From positions 1 to 33,274 of the forward strand of contig JAUYET010000070.1 of NCBI GenBank assembly GCA_030691265.1: DNA of 33,274 nucleotides, written 5' to 3'. Position numbers and translations under genes: made by a program. How positions within the stretch are numbered: the stretch's first letter is position 1; every line of letters starts with the position of its first letter. The notes beneath the pieces were generated by a model. That model saw nothing but the letters and a program-made list of their open reading frames with translations. It did no database searches and was not told where the DNA came from. This DNA is from Pseudomonadota bacterium (GTDB lineage: Bacteria; Pseudomonadota; Gammaproteobacteria; Burkholderiales; Thiobacillaceae). This document shows positions 10,225-18,148 of the stretch, one piece after another.

Positions 10225-11370
10225 TCAGGCGCTACGCCGACGCCGTGCCGACCAGCCCACCAGCGCCAGACCCGCCAACATCATGGCGTAGGTTTCGGGT
10301 TCCGGAATGGCAGGGATCACAGTGCCGCCGCCACCGCCCGAGGTTGCGCAGTTCAAGTCATTACAGAGCACGCCACCGCCACCTCCGGTGCTGTCGAATG
10401 CGATGTTGTAGCTGCCCAAATTCGTACCCGACATCGCATAAACGCTGGACCCGCCCGGCAATTCAAACCCGGTCATTTCGACCGTGTTTTCAAAGTTGCT
10501 GACCCCATTGCCCGAAACATAGGCTTGCAGATTGGAATTCAAATACAGCGCGGTACCAAAATAGAACGTACCGCCGTTCTGCTGAAGATCCTCATTGATG
10601 GTCAACTCGCCGGTTCCATTCTGGTAATCCCAGGCGCCCGCGGAATAGGTTTGCTTGTACCAAGAATCTGAAGACGCATCATAGCCGGCATTGATTGAAA
10701 CCAGGTTTTGGCCCTCGAAGTCGCGCAGGGACCAGGACATGGAGGCGTTTCCGGTGCCATCCGAATTGAGGCTGGGACCCAGTTTTCCATCTACATGGAA
10801 TGTGGCGTTGTAGTGGCCCAGAGCGGAGAACGGGCTACCACCGATCATGTACAGCTCTTCCCATTGGGAATTGGCGTTACCGTAGAGAGAACTGTTCGTC
10901 TGCTTATCGATCTGGATCGGCGAGAAGCCTGGGATAGGTGCCCCTTCCGCGTCGGAAGGTATGTAGTAGGACGTGGTGTTGGTGCTTACCTGCTGGTAAT
11001 TGTCAAAACTGGCCCGGGCGTGGTTCGAGCCCCAGGTCGTATGGGCATAGAGGTCGTAATCGACATCGTTAAGCCCCCGGGCAGGATCGCCTGTCCAGGT
11101 ACCCTGGTGAGACAGGGCAGCAGGCACACTGCCTGAGGTGTTGCCCTGGTTGTAGGTTGGCAGACCGCTAGTCCAGAGATTTCCGATGGCATCCTGATAG
11201 TAGGCAGATTTCAGATTGCCATCGGCATCGAGGCCGAACAGCACGCTCGTGTAGCTGGTATCCATTTGATACCAGCCGTAAGTCCAGTTCTGGACCCGGT
11301 ATTGGTTAGCCAGCGCCGGCGAGGCCACCAACAAACCCGCGAGAACCATCGTCAAATGTTTGATTTTCAT
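10225..11370 (-). CDS. PEP-CTERM sorting-domain protein
   Basis: The 381-residue exported protein has a signal peptide (MKIKHLTMVLAGLLVASPALA) and ends with the PEP-CTERM signal: IPEPETYAMML, a hydrophobic helix LAGLALVGW, then SARRRRSA. Exosortase systems recognise this tail, usually in bacteria that make extracellular polysaccharide. The body is rich in Gly, Ser, Asn, Tyr and Trp, as in beta-sandwich surface proteins; a Gly-rich linker precedes the tail. I cannot name a function. The ATG at 11370 has AAGGA about nine bases upstream. The whole gene lies inside the segment bounded by the 68-bp argJ duplication, indicating recent insertion. Confidence 0.9.
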   Translation of the reverse strand: MKIKHLTMVLAGLLVASPALANQYRVQNWTYGWYQMDTSYTSVLFGLDADGNLKSAYYQDAIGNLWTSGLPTYNQGNTSGSVPAALSHQGTWTGDPARGLNDVDYDLYAHTTWGSNHARASFDNYQQVSTNTTSYYIPSDAEGAPIPGFSPIQIDKQTNSSLYGNANSQWEELYMIGGSPFSALGHYNATFHVDGKLGPSLNSDGTGNASMSWSLRDFEGQNLVSINAGYDASSDSWYKQTYSAGAWDYQNGTGELTINEDLQQNGGTFYFGTALYLNSNLQAYVSGNGVSNFENTVEMTGFELPGGSSVYAMSGTNLGSYNIAFDSTGGGGGVLCNDLNCATSGGGGGTVIPAIPEPETYAMMLAGLALVGWSARRRRSA

Positions 11371-11716
11371 GACCCGTTCCTTACTTATCAAATTAAACAA
11401 AGTTATTCCCCTAATCCTCAAGCAAGAAATATTCCAGACCTTTAAGTCCATGATAGGCAATAGGTTTACCCCGACCAAGAATTTTGAGTGTAAAAATTCT
11501 CGACAACGCTTGCCGTGTCGGCATCTAGCCAGGCGCTTTGATGCTCACCTGCAAGATTCCGCCCAAGTCCGGCTCGTACCCCGCCACCAGAGGCATCCGA
11601 CCAATTCAGCACAAGAAAAAGCGGCGTGCGGCTAACGGCGAACCCAGGCAAGAGAACGTAAAGATTTCCGACAGATCAGCCTGGGGTCGGATTTCAACTT
11701 CCAGACCGGCTCCATT
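11371..11716. other. Gene-free end of the inserted segment, with an operator-like inverted repeat
   Basis: No convincing gene is present in these 346 bases. AGAATTTT (11478-11485) and AAAATTCT (11493-11500) form a perfect inverted repeat about 110 bp upstream of the PEP-CTERM start and could be an operator. No integrase or transposase fragment is recognisable. Confidence 0.5.
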
Positions 11717-11784
11717 GCCACCGTGTGGACCTGCGATTTCTCCTACGACTACGTCAAGATCAACGCCGAATACCGGAGCTGAGC
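11717..11784 (+). repeat. 68-bp direct repeat, copy 2 (duplicated argJ 3' end)
   Basis: This is identical to 10094-10161. It also supplies, on the minus strand, the last seven codons and stop of the metal ABC permease gene. In the presumed ancestral locus, argJ and the permease gene overlapped tail-to-tail in this sequence. Confidence 0.97.
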
Positions 11785-12494
11785 CCGGCCACTGCCACCA
11801 GCGCCAGCACGATGGCCGCACCCGAGGGCAGGTCGAACAGGCCGGAAGCGATCAGGCCGAGCGCGTAGCCGACTGCCCCGATGACATAGCCGCGCACCGG
11901 ACGCTCTCCGGACACCAGGGCCGGCACGATCAGGCTGGCGAACACCAGATAGATGCCCACCACCTGCACCGAGGCGGTGATGGTGACGGCGAACAGCAGG
12001 TAGAAGCCGAGCGGCGACGCACGCCAGTCGAGGCCGAACCAGGCCGTCAGCATCAGTGCGGTGACCGCGGCCAGGGGAAGCAGGCCGCTCCAGGTGGTCC
12101 ACAGGATTTGCCCGACCAGCAGGCTTTGCAGATGTTCCGCGCCGTGCGGGTCGTGGCTCATCAGGATCAGGGCCAGGCAGGCGGCGGCGACGAAGGTGAC
12201 GCCGATGATCGCTTCTTGTTTGGCGCCGGCGGTTTTTTCCATGCGATGCAGGAACAACGCACCCAGCAGTGCGGCGGAGACTGCGCCGATCTGCGTCAGC
12301 CAGGGCATGTCTTCTCCGCCCAGCGAATGGGCGATGACCACGCCGAGGCCGGCGATCTGGGCGATGGCGAGGTCGAGGAAGACGATGCCGCGCTTGAGCA
12401 CCGCTTGCCCCAGCAACACATGGCTGGCCAGCACCAGCAGGCCGGCGGCGAAGGCGGGCAGCAGGATGCCGGGTTCGAGGGAGGCAAGATTCAT
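11760..12494 (-). CDS. Metal (probably zinc) ABC transporter permease, ZnuB-like
   Basis: The 244-residue integral membrane protein belongs to the ABC-3 family of metal permeases (ZnuB/TroC). It has about seven to eight hydrophobic segments, with QAVLKRGIVFLDLAIAQIAGLGVVIA after the first helix and DLPSGAAIVLALVAVAGL near the end. The ATG at 12494 gives MNLASLEPG; an upstream in-frame start would begin inside a REP. It works with the binding protein encoded upstream. No ATP-binding subunit lies between them, where one is commonly found. The C-terminal residues SSGIRR are encoded in the duplicated argJ tail. Confidence 0.88.
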   Translation of the reverse strand: MNLASLEPGILLPAFAAGLLVLASHVLLGQAVLKRGIVFLDLAIAQIAGLGVVIAHSLGGEDMPWLTQIGAVSAALLGALFLHRMEKTAGAKQEAIIGVTFVAAACLALILMSHDPHGAEHLQSLLVGQILWTTWSGLLPLAAVTALMLTAWFGLDWRASPLGFYLLFAVTITASVQVVGIYLVFASLIVPALVSGERPVRGYVIGAVGYALGLIASGLFDLPSGAAIVLALVAVAGLSSGIRR

Positions 12495-12510
12495 TCCGAA
12501 GCTCCCGGCT

Positions 12511-12568
12511 GTAGGTGCGAATTCATTCGCACCGTGGGGCGTGACGGTGCGCATGAATTCGCACCTAC
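12511..12568. repeat. Paired REP (BIME), GTGCGAATTCATTCGCAC type, copy 1
   Basis: Two 22-nt arms (12511-12532 and 12547-12568), inverted with one mismatch and 14 nt apart, each start with GTAGG followed by a hairpin GTGCGAAT-TC-ATTCGCAC. It fills the gap between the binding-protein and permease genes. Confidence 0.9.
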
Positions 12569-12582
12569 GTTGGATCGCGGGT

Positions 12583-13479
12583 TCATTTCAGCGCTCCCTT
12601 CAGCTTCGCCAGCGTGTCGTCGAACAACCCGAACAAGTCTTTTGCCGCCGCCGAGCCACCCACCGTGTAGGGCAACTCAAGCGCGGGAATGCCGGCCCGC
12701 TCGGACAGCCACTCGCTCGGCTTGGGTGAATGGTAGGCGGTGCGCAGAATCAGTTTCGCCGGCTGGCTTTTGAGGCGATCAAGCAGGCTCGCCAGCGAAG
12801 ACACGGAAGGCTCAATGCCCGGTTTCGGTTCCAGATCCGCCACCACTTTCAGGCCCAACCAGCCGGCCAGATAGCTCCAGCTCTTGTGCTGCACCACCAC
12901 CGGCACGCCGCGCAAGCCGACGGCTTCCTTCTCCCAGCGCGCAATGGCGGCGGCCATGCGCTTCTGGAAATCCTGGTTGCGTGCGGCATACACAGCCGCG
13001 TTGGCAGCGTCGAGTTCAGTCAGGCGTTGCGCCAGCGCACTCGCCACTTTCAGCAGATTGCGCGGGTCCGCATGCACATGCGGATTGCCGCCGGGATGCA
13101 CATCGCCCTGCGCGCGGTCGCTGACGCCGGATTTCTCCAGCAGGCGGACCTGGTCAGCCGCCGCGAAGTAGCCCGCCCGTCCCGGCTGGATGCGGGCATT
13201 GCCGGATTCCCGCTGCAACAACGGCAGCCAGCCGATTTCCAGTTCAGCGCCGGTGCAGACCAGCAAATCGGCATTGCGCGCACGCGCGATCAACGACGGC
13301 CGCGCCTCGATGTGATGCGGGTCTTGCCGCGCCGTGGTGGCGGAAGTGACGCGCGCCAGATCGCCAGTCAATTCCTGCGTCAGCGATGCCCATTCCGGTT
13401 CGCAGGCGAGCACGTTGAGCGCGGCGTTGGCGGTGTTTGCCGTCAGCAGCAGAGTTAGAAAAATGAATCGGATAAACAT
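12583..13479 (-). CDS. Periplasmic metal-binding protein of an ABC transporter, ZnuA-like
   Basis: The 298-residue protein has a signal peptide (MFIRFIFLTLLLTANTANA) and the cluster-9 (TroA/ZnuA) fold signature: DPHHIEARPS at 53-62, then ADLLVCTGAELEIGW, GGNPHVHADPRN, and VVQHKSWSYL. The conserved histidines in these motifs are the expected zinc or manganese ligands. The long His-rich loop of many ZnuA proteins is absent. The ATG has AGGAG about eight bases upstream. Neighbours are an outer-membrane protein upstream and the cognate permease downstream, forming a probable uptake operon. Confidence 0.9.
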   Translation of the reverse strand: MFIRFIFLTLLLTANTANAALNVLACEPEWASLTQELTGDLARVTSATTARQDPHHIEARPSLIARARNADLLVCTGAELEIGWLPLLQRESGNARIQPGRAGYFAAADQVRLLEKSGVSDRAQGDVHPGGNPHVHADPRNLLKVASALAQRLTELDAANAAVYAARNQDFQKRMAAAIARWEKEAVGLRGVPVVVQHKSWSYLAGWLGLKVVADLEPKPGIEPSVSSLASLLDRLKSQPAKLILRTAYHSPKPSEWLSERAGIPALELPYTVGGSAAAKDLFGLFDDTLAKLKGALK

Positions 13480-13505
13480 GATGTTGGCTCCTGATAGGTG
13501 ACTTC

Positions 13506-13561
13506 GTAGGGTGCGCCATGCGCACCATCCAACGTGAAAAGGTGCGCACGGCGCACCCTAC
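13506..13561. repeat. Paired REP (BIME), GTAGGGTGCGCC type
   Basis: Arms 13506-13526 and 13541-13561 are inverted with one mismatch and separated by 14 nt. Each starts with GTAGG followed by GTGCGCCATGCGCAC. It has the same architecture as the GTGCGAATTC copies but a different stem. It lies between the outer-membrane protein and binding-protein genes. Confidence 0.85.
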
Positions 13562-13564
13562 AGT

Positions 13565-14899
13565 TCAGAACTTGTGCGCGCCGTGTGCGCCCAGGCTGTA
13601 GATGTATTGCAGGCTGATCTGGCTGTTATCCGGATCGCCCTGCATGGCGTGATCGCGCGCCAGTTGCAGGCGGAAGCGGGCGTACTCGCTGGGCGAATAG
13701 TCGGCCATCAGGCTCCACTTCGTCGGGCTGTAGTCGGCTACCGGCAAGTTGGTGTTGTTGGCGCCGAAATCCAGGCTGCCGCTGTTCAGACGGTCGTAAC
13801 GCAGGCCGACGCGCCAGTGCGGCATGAACTGGTAAATGCCTTGCGCGTACCAGCCGGATTGGCGGGCGCGGTAGGCGCCGGGTGTATTGGCGCCGCCGCT
13901 GGCAGTGTCGTAGGTCAGATCGCCCGCCTCGTCGCGCTGAAAGTACTCGGTCTGGAACTTGAAGTTGCGCGCCTTCGGGTTGCCGTCCGGCGCCCATTTC
14001 CAGATCAAATCCGCGATCCAGGTGTTCGATTTTCCGCTGAACAAAGTACTGGCCTCGACGCCGCCGTTATCGACCAGAAGGCTTTCTCGCGCCTGCGGCC
14101 GCGCACCCAGATAAGACAGGCCGGCGCGCCAGGCATACGCCTCGCCGACGTCGCCGCCGACATGGCCGAAAATTGCCCAGGAACCGGCGCCGTTGTTGTC
14201 GCCGCCGGCGGCGGAACCGGGGAAGGCTTCGCCGCGCCCGAGTTCCATGCCCAGTTCGACGAAGGTATCGGAGGGCGCCAGCCATTTGAGTTGCAAGCCG
14301 TCCTGCACCAGATGTTCGCCGAACAGGGTCTGATACATCAGGTTGTTGTCGGCGAAATCCCAGGCGTGCGGATGTTGCTCGTTGGCGTAGCCGATGCCGG
14401 AGATGATGCGGCCGCCTTTCAGGGTCAGGCCATGGTCGAGCGAGAGGGTCTGAAACCAGGCTTCCTCCACGCTCGCCTGGCCGTCGGCCAGGATCAGGGT
14501 GGCCAGGCCGCGGAAATACGGGTCGATGTTGGCGGCCAGGATCAGTTCAGTGTCGTTCAGCGAGAAACCACGCGCCGGCGCGCCGATGCCGGCATCTTGC
14601 AGAAAGCCGGTCGGTCGGCGTTCGCCCGCTTTGCGCTGGGCGTAGCTGCCTAGCAGGATCAGCGACAACTCGGGGTTGGCGGCGCTGGTAGATGGGCGAG
14701 TAGCCTGTTCCACCGGCACGGCTGGCTTGGCCAGTCGCGCCTCCAGGTCTTTCAGGCGGCCTTCATAGGCGGCCTGGATGTCCTTCAGCTTCTGATCGAA
14801 TTCAGCGCGGAGTTTGCTCAGGTCTTCATCCGAGACCGCCGCGGCCTGGGCGGGAAGCGCGCACGCCAGGGCGGCGGCAAGCAGAGTACGTTTGAACAT
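13565..14899 (-). CDS. Outer-membrane beta-barrel protein, probably metal-uptake associated
   Basis: The 444-residue protein begins with a signal peptide (MFKRTLLAAALACALPAQAAA). A predicted coiled coil follows (DEDLSKLRAEFDQKLKDIQA, continuing to residue 60), then a long aromatic-rich region of alternating strands ending in HKF, a C-terminal aromatic residue as BamA substrates have. The coiled coil plus barrel is typical of OprO/OprP-like and related proteins. I infer from context (ZnuA-like and ZnuB-like genes downstream) that it helps metal ions cross the outer membrane. The ATG is preceded by AAGGAC. The exact substrate is unknown. Confidence 0.75.
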   Translation of the reverse strand: MFKRTLLAAALACALPAQAAAVSDEDLSKLRAEFDQKLKDIQAAYEGRLKDLEARLAKPAVPVEQATRPSTSAANPELSLILLGSYAQRKAGERRPTGFLQDAGIGAPARGFSLNDTELILAANIDPYFRGLATLILADGQASVEEAWFQTLSLDHGLTLKGGRIISGIGYANEQHPHAWDFADNNLMYQTLFGEHLVQDGLQLKWLAPSDTFVELGMELGRGEAFPGSAAGGDNNGAGSWAIFGHVGGDVGEAYAWRAGLSYLGARPQARESLLVDNGGVEASTLFSGKSNTWIADLIWKWAPDGNPKARNFKFQTEYFQRDEAGDLTYDTASGGANTPGAYRARQSGWYAQGIYQFMPHWRVGLRYDRLNSGSLDFGANNTNLPVADYSPTKWSLMADYSPSEYARFRLQLARDHAMQGDPDNSQISLQYIYSLGAHGAHKF

Positions 14900-14966
14900 G
14901 GTGCGTCCTTGAAGCGATATTGAACGGGGTCCGCTGTGCGTCCCCCACACGATGTGACTTGAGGAA

Positions 14967-15254
14967 TTACCTGTGCAAACGCGGCGGTGCGCGACTCTGG
15001 TAGAGGGCCTGGAAGACGGCGGGCGATGCGGCCGGAACGGCTTCGTCGGAAGGAGTCGTTTGCGTGGGCGCCGACCACGTCTGCGGCGTGCTGGACACGC
15101 CCGCACCCATCGGCGCGTAGGCCAGGCACTGCTCGCACACCGGCTCGTCGCCGGTCGTCTGATCCGGGAAATGCGTGTAGCCATGCACCAGCGCGCCGGC
15201 CTGGGCGAGCAGGAACAAAATGGCCAGCAGGCAATGTCTCAGCGCGCGCGACAT
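14967..15254 (-). CDS. Small exported Cys/His protein at head of metal-uptake cluster
   Basis: The 95-residue protein has an N-terminal hydrophobic segment (LRHCLLAILFLLAQAGALVHG) followed by HGYTHFP and CEQCLAY, so H-x3-H and C-x2-C pairs could bind a metal. It resembles the DUF2946-like proteins often found beside metal-transport genes, but that is a weak match. The tail is Pro/Ser/Thr-rich and ends in a basic stretch. The ATG at 15254 follows GAGGGTG. It is the first gene of the minus-strand cluster. I looked for a Zur-type box upstream and did not find a convincing one. Confidence 0.6.
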   Translation of the reverse strand: MSRALRHCLLAILFLLAQAGALVHGYTHFPDQTTGDEPVCEQCLAYAPMGAGVSSTPQTWSAPTQTTPSDEAVPAASPAVFQALYQSRAPPRLHR

Positions 15255-15481
15255 CGCTACACCCTCGGCGTCAGCCCTGCGGCCAGCGACAGCATGTTTT
15301 CCAGAGCGCATAACGGTGACGACATGAGGGCTTCCATACCAGGGTGGCGCCGATCCAGATTGGATCTGACTGCACGATTGTAAACACAGGCTACTCGGAG
15401 GCCGCATTGAAGCGCCAGACCCGCTCCTGCGACCCTCGCGGCCGCGTATAGAATGCCCTTCCAGCCAACGGAATCCCTGCC

Positions 15482-16405
15482 ATGGATACGGACACCGACG
15501 AAGACGAACTGCCCAGTTATTCCATCAACCCGGAACTCGCCCTGCTGATCGCGCGCGGCAACGACTTGCTGGCGCGGCTGGATGCCTGGCTGCCGCAAGC
15601 GCCGCAGCGCATTGATTGGCGCAGCACGCTGGCCTGCCGTTGGCATAAACAGATGGGGCGCGGCATGCTGACTGCGGTGACGACGTTGAATTGCCCGCCC
15701 TGGGCCGCGCTGTCCGGCATCGACGCGCAGAAGGACAGCCTTGATCGCAACATCCGCCAGTTTCTCAAGGGCTTGCCCGCCAACAATGTGCTGCTCGCTG
15801 GCAGCCGCGGCTGCGGCAAATCTTCGCTGGTCAAAGCCTTGCTGCCACGCCATGCCAAGAAAGGCCTGCGTCTGGTGGAAGTGGATCGCGACGATCTGAT
15901 CGACCTGCCGGAAATCACCGCGCGGCTGGAAAACCAGCCCGGCAAGTTCATCCTGTTCGCCGACGACCTCTCCTTTGAACCGGGCGATGCCGCCTACAAG
16001 CCGCTGAAGGCCGCGCTCGACGGCTCCATCGCGGGTTTGCCGGACAACGTGTTGATCTGCGCCACCTCGAATCGGCGTCATCTGATGCCGGAGTTCTTCG
16101 CCGAGAACGAGGCCGCGCAACACCTGGGCGGCGAGGTGCGACCCGGCGAGAGCACCGAGGAGAAGATTTCTCTGTCCGACCGCTTCGGCCTGATCCTGAC
16201 CTTCTACCCGTTCGATCAGGATGCCTATCTGACCATCGTCGAAAACTGGATCGCCGCGTTGGGCGGCGCGAGTTTGGAAAAATCCGGGGAGGAAACAAGA
16301 ACCGAGGCGCTGCAATGGTCGATCCAGCGCGGCGGCCGCTCCGGCCGGGTGGCGCAACAATTCGCGCGCGACTGGGTCGGGCGGCAGGGGCTGAAACGGC
16401 GCTGA
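15482..16405 (+). CDS. DUF815-family AAA ATPase
   Basis: The 307-residue protein matches the DUF815 P-loop ATPase family. It has Walker A GSRGCGKSS at 107-115, Walker B KFILFADDLSF near 154, and the family block LDGSIAGLPDNVLICATSNRRHLMPEF. The insertion ESTEEKISLSDRFGL precedes the C-terminal lid with the sensor-2-like region RGGRSGRVAQQFARDW. The cellular role of DUF815 proteins is not established. It lies alone between the divergent metal cluster and comM, separated from the latter by a BIME. The ATG follows GGAATCCCTGCC. The gene looks intact. Confidence 0.92.
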   Translation: MDTDTDEDELPSYSINPELALLIARGNDLLARLDAWLPQAPQRIDWRSTLACRWHKQMGRGMLTAVTTLNCPPWAALSGIDAQKDSLDRNIRQFLKGLPANNVLLAGSRGCGKSSLVKALLPRHAKKGLRLVEVDRDDLIDLPEITARLENQPGKFILFADDLSFEPGDAAYKPLKAALDGSIAGLPDNVLICATSNRRHLMPEFFAENEAAQHLGGEVRPGESTEEKISLSDRFGLILTFYPFDQDAYLTIVENWIAALGGASLEKSGEETRTEALQWSIQRGGRSGRVAQQFARDWVGRQGLKRR

Positions 16406-16422
16406 TGCAATGTTCTTGATCT

Positions 16423-16480
16423 GTAGGTGCGAATTTATTCGCACAATCCAGCGTTTCTGTGCGAATAAATTCGCACCTAC
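16423..16480. repeat. Paired REP (BIME), GTGCGAAT type, copy 2
   Basis: Perfectly inverted 22-nt arms (16423-16444 and 16459-16480) are separated by 14 nt. Each has GTAGG followed by the hairpin GTGCGAATTTATTCGCAC. It lies between the DUF815 and comM genes. Confidence 0.92.
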
Positions 16481-16498
16481 ATCTACCGGGGAGACGGC

Positions 16499-17992
16499 AT
16501 GACTTTAGCCATCGTCAGCAGCCGCGCGCTGGCCGGCATGGATGCGCCGGAGGTGATCGTGGAAGCGCATCTGGGCAACGGCCTGCCGGCCTTCACGCTG
16601 GTCGGGCTGGCCGAGGCGGAGGTGAAGGAATCGCGCGACCGGGTGCGTGCCGCGCTGCTGCAATCCGGCTACGAATTTCCGCAACGGCGTATCACCGTCA
16701 ATCTGGCGCCGGCCGATCTGCCGAAGGAATCCGGCCGTTTCGATCTGCCCATCGCGCTCGGTTTGCTGGCCGCCTCCGGGCAATTGCCCGCCGACAAATT
16801 GAAGGACTACGAGTTCGCCGGCGAACTGGCTTTGACCGGCGCATTGCGGCCGATCCGCGGCGCGCTGGCGATGATGCTGGGCGCCGCCCGCAGCGGCCGC
16901 GCCTTCATCCTGCCGCGCGCCAGCGCCGAGGAAGCCGCCCTGGCGGAAGGCGCGGAGGTGTACGCCGCCGATACCCTGCTGGCGGTATGCGCGCATCTCA
17001 CCGGGCGCACTCCGCTGCCGCGCGTCGTGCCACGCGCAAGCATTTCTTATCCCGACTATCCTGATCTGGCCGATGTGAAGGGCCAGCAATACGCGCGCCG
17101 CGCGCTCGAAATCGCCGCTGCCGGCGGCCACTCGATGCTGATGAGCGGGCCGCCGGGAACCGGCAAGTCCATGCTGGCCAGCCGCTTGCCCGGCATCCTG
17201 CCGCCGATGACCCAGGCCGAAGCGCTCGAATCGGCCGCCGTGCTTTCGTTGACCGGCACGTTTCGCAGCGAAAACTGGCGCGTGCGGCCGTATCGCTCGC
17301 CGCATCACACCGCATCGGGCGTCGCCCTGGTCGGCGGCGGCAATCCGCCGCGCCCGGGTGAAATCAGCCAGGCGACGCATGGCGTGCTGTTTCTCGACGA
17401 ACTGCCGGAATTCGACCGCAAGGCATTGGAAGTCTTGCGCGAACCGATGGAAGCCGGTCGCATCACGATCTCACGCGCGGCGCGGCAGGCCGATTTCCCC
17501 GCCCGTTTCCAGCTCATCGCGGCGATGAACCCGTGTCCCTGCGGTTATCTGGGCCATCCCAGCGGCCAATGCCGCTGCTCGCCGGAACAGGTCGCGCGCT
17601 ACCGCGGCCGTATTTCCGGGCCGCTGCTGGATCGCATCGATCTGCATATCGAGGTGGCCGCGCTGCCCGAAGCGGAAATGACGGCGGCGACCGAGGGCGA
17701 GGCATCAAGCGTCGTCCGGGTCAGGGTGGCGGCGGCGCGGGCGCTGCAGATCGCGCGTCAGGGCAAGCCGAATGCACAACTCGGCAGCAAGGAGATCGAC
17801 CTGCATTGCCGGCCCGACGAGGCCGCCATGACGCTGTTGAAACAGGCCATCGCGCGGCTCAATTTATCCGCCCGCGCTTATCACCGCATCTTGCGCGTGG
17901 CGCGCAGCATCGCCGATCTGAGCGGCGACGAGCGCATCGGCGCCGGGCAAATTGCCGAGGCCGTGCAATATCGGCGCGGCATCGGCTCATAA
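16499..17992 (+). CDS. comM: ComM / YifB Mg-chelatase-like branch-migration helicase
   Basis: ComM is a hexameric AAA+ helicase that extends heteroduplex during natural transformation. The 497-residue protein has the N-terminal Lon-substrate-like domain of the family (IVSSRALAGMDAPEVIVEAHLGNGLP style start). Walker A is GPPGTGKS at 217-224, Walker B GVLFLDELPEF near 294, the Mg-chelatase motif RPYRSPHHTAS near 262, and the cysteine cluster NPCPCGYLGHPSGQCRCSP is present. The ATG follows GGGGAGACGGC. It is intact. Its presence hints at competence, which would suit the amount of foreign DNA in this window, but comM is widespread. Confidence 0.96.
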   Translation: MTLAIVSSRALAGMDAPEVIVEAHLGNGLPAFTLVGLAEAEVKESRDRVRAALLQSGYEFPQRRITVNLAPADLPKESGRFDLPIALGLLAASGQLPADKLKDYEFAGELALTGALRPIRGALAMMLGAARSGRAFILPRASAEEAALAEGAEVYAADTLLAVCAHLTGRTPLPRVVPRASISYPDYPDLADVKGQQYARRALEIAAAGGHSMLMSGPPGTGKSMLASRLPGILPPMTQAEALESAAVLSLTGTFRSENWRVRPYRSPHHTASGVALVGGGNPPRPGEISQATHGVLFLDELPEFDRKALEVLREPMEAGRITISRAARQADFPARFQLIAAMNPCPCGYLGHPSGQCRCSPEQVARYRGRISGPLLDRIDLHIEVAALPEAEMTAATEGEASSVVRVRVAAARALQIARQGKPNAQLGSKEIDLHCRPDEAAMTLLKQAIARLNLSARAYHRILRVARSIADLSGDERIGAGQIAEAVQYRRGIGS

Positions 17993-17997
17993 ACCTA

Positions 17998-18073
17998 GAA
18001 ACCTCAGTTGACGGGTAAATTCATTACGATTCAATGTGTTGCGAGGCATCTGTAGGTGCGAATTCATTCGCAC
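17998..18073 (+). repeat. 76-bp dispersed repeat, copy 1, leading into a BIME
   Basis: The segment from GAAACCTCAGTTGACGG through ATTCATTACGATTCAATG to the first REP arm recurs at 24875-24950 with only a few substitutions. In both cases a gene stop precedes it closely, and a GTGCGAATTC REP arm follows directly. It may be one larger mobile unit. Confidence 0.85.
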
Positions 18074-18109
18074 CGAAGTCCTTGATTGTGCGAATAAATT
18101 CGCACCTAC
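18052..18109. repeat. Paired REP (BIME), GTGCGAATTCATTCGCAC type, copy 3
   Basis: Arms 18052-18073 and 18088-18109 are inverted with one mismatch and separated by 14 nt. It lies between comM and the VIT-family gene. Confidence 0.92.
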
Positions 18110-18148
18110 GAGCGCTTCAACTGCGGTTTTCAGGATAAAGGATTCAAG

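Noticed and set aside
11538-12773. 411-codon plus-strand frame across the permease gene
   Set aside because: It is opposite a recognisable membrane transporter, crosses a REP and the duplicated argJ tail, and is Gln/Gly/Arg-rich.
13574-14653. 359-codon plus-strand frame opposite the outer-membrane protein
   Set aside because: The minus strand has a signal peptide, a barrel and a ribosome-binding site; this frame has none.
15255-15390. Possible Zur box upstream of the metal cluster
   Set aside because: GCATAAC and nearby bases look faintly similar, but no symmetrical Zur-like palindrome could be found.
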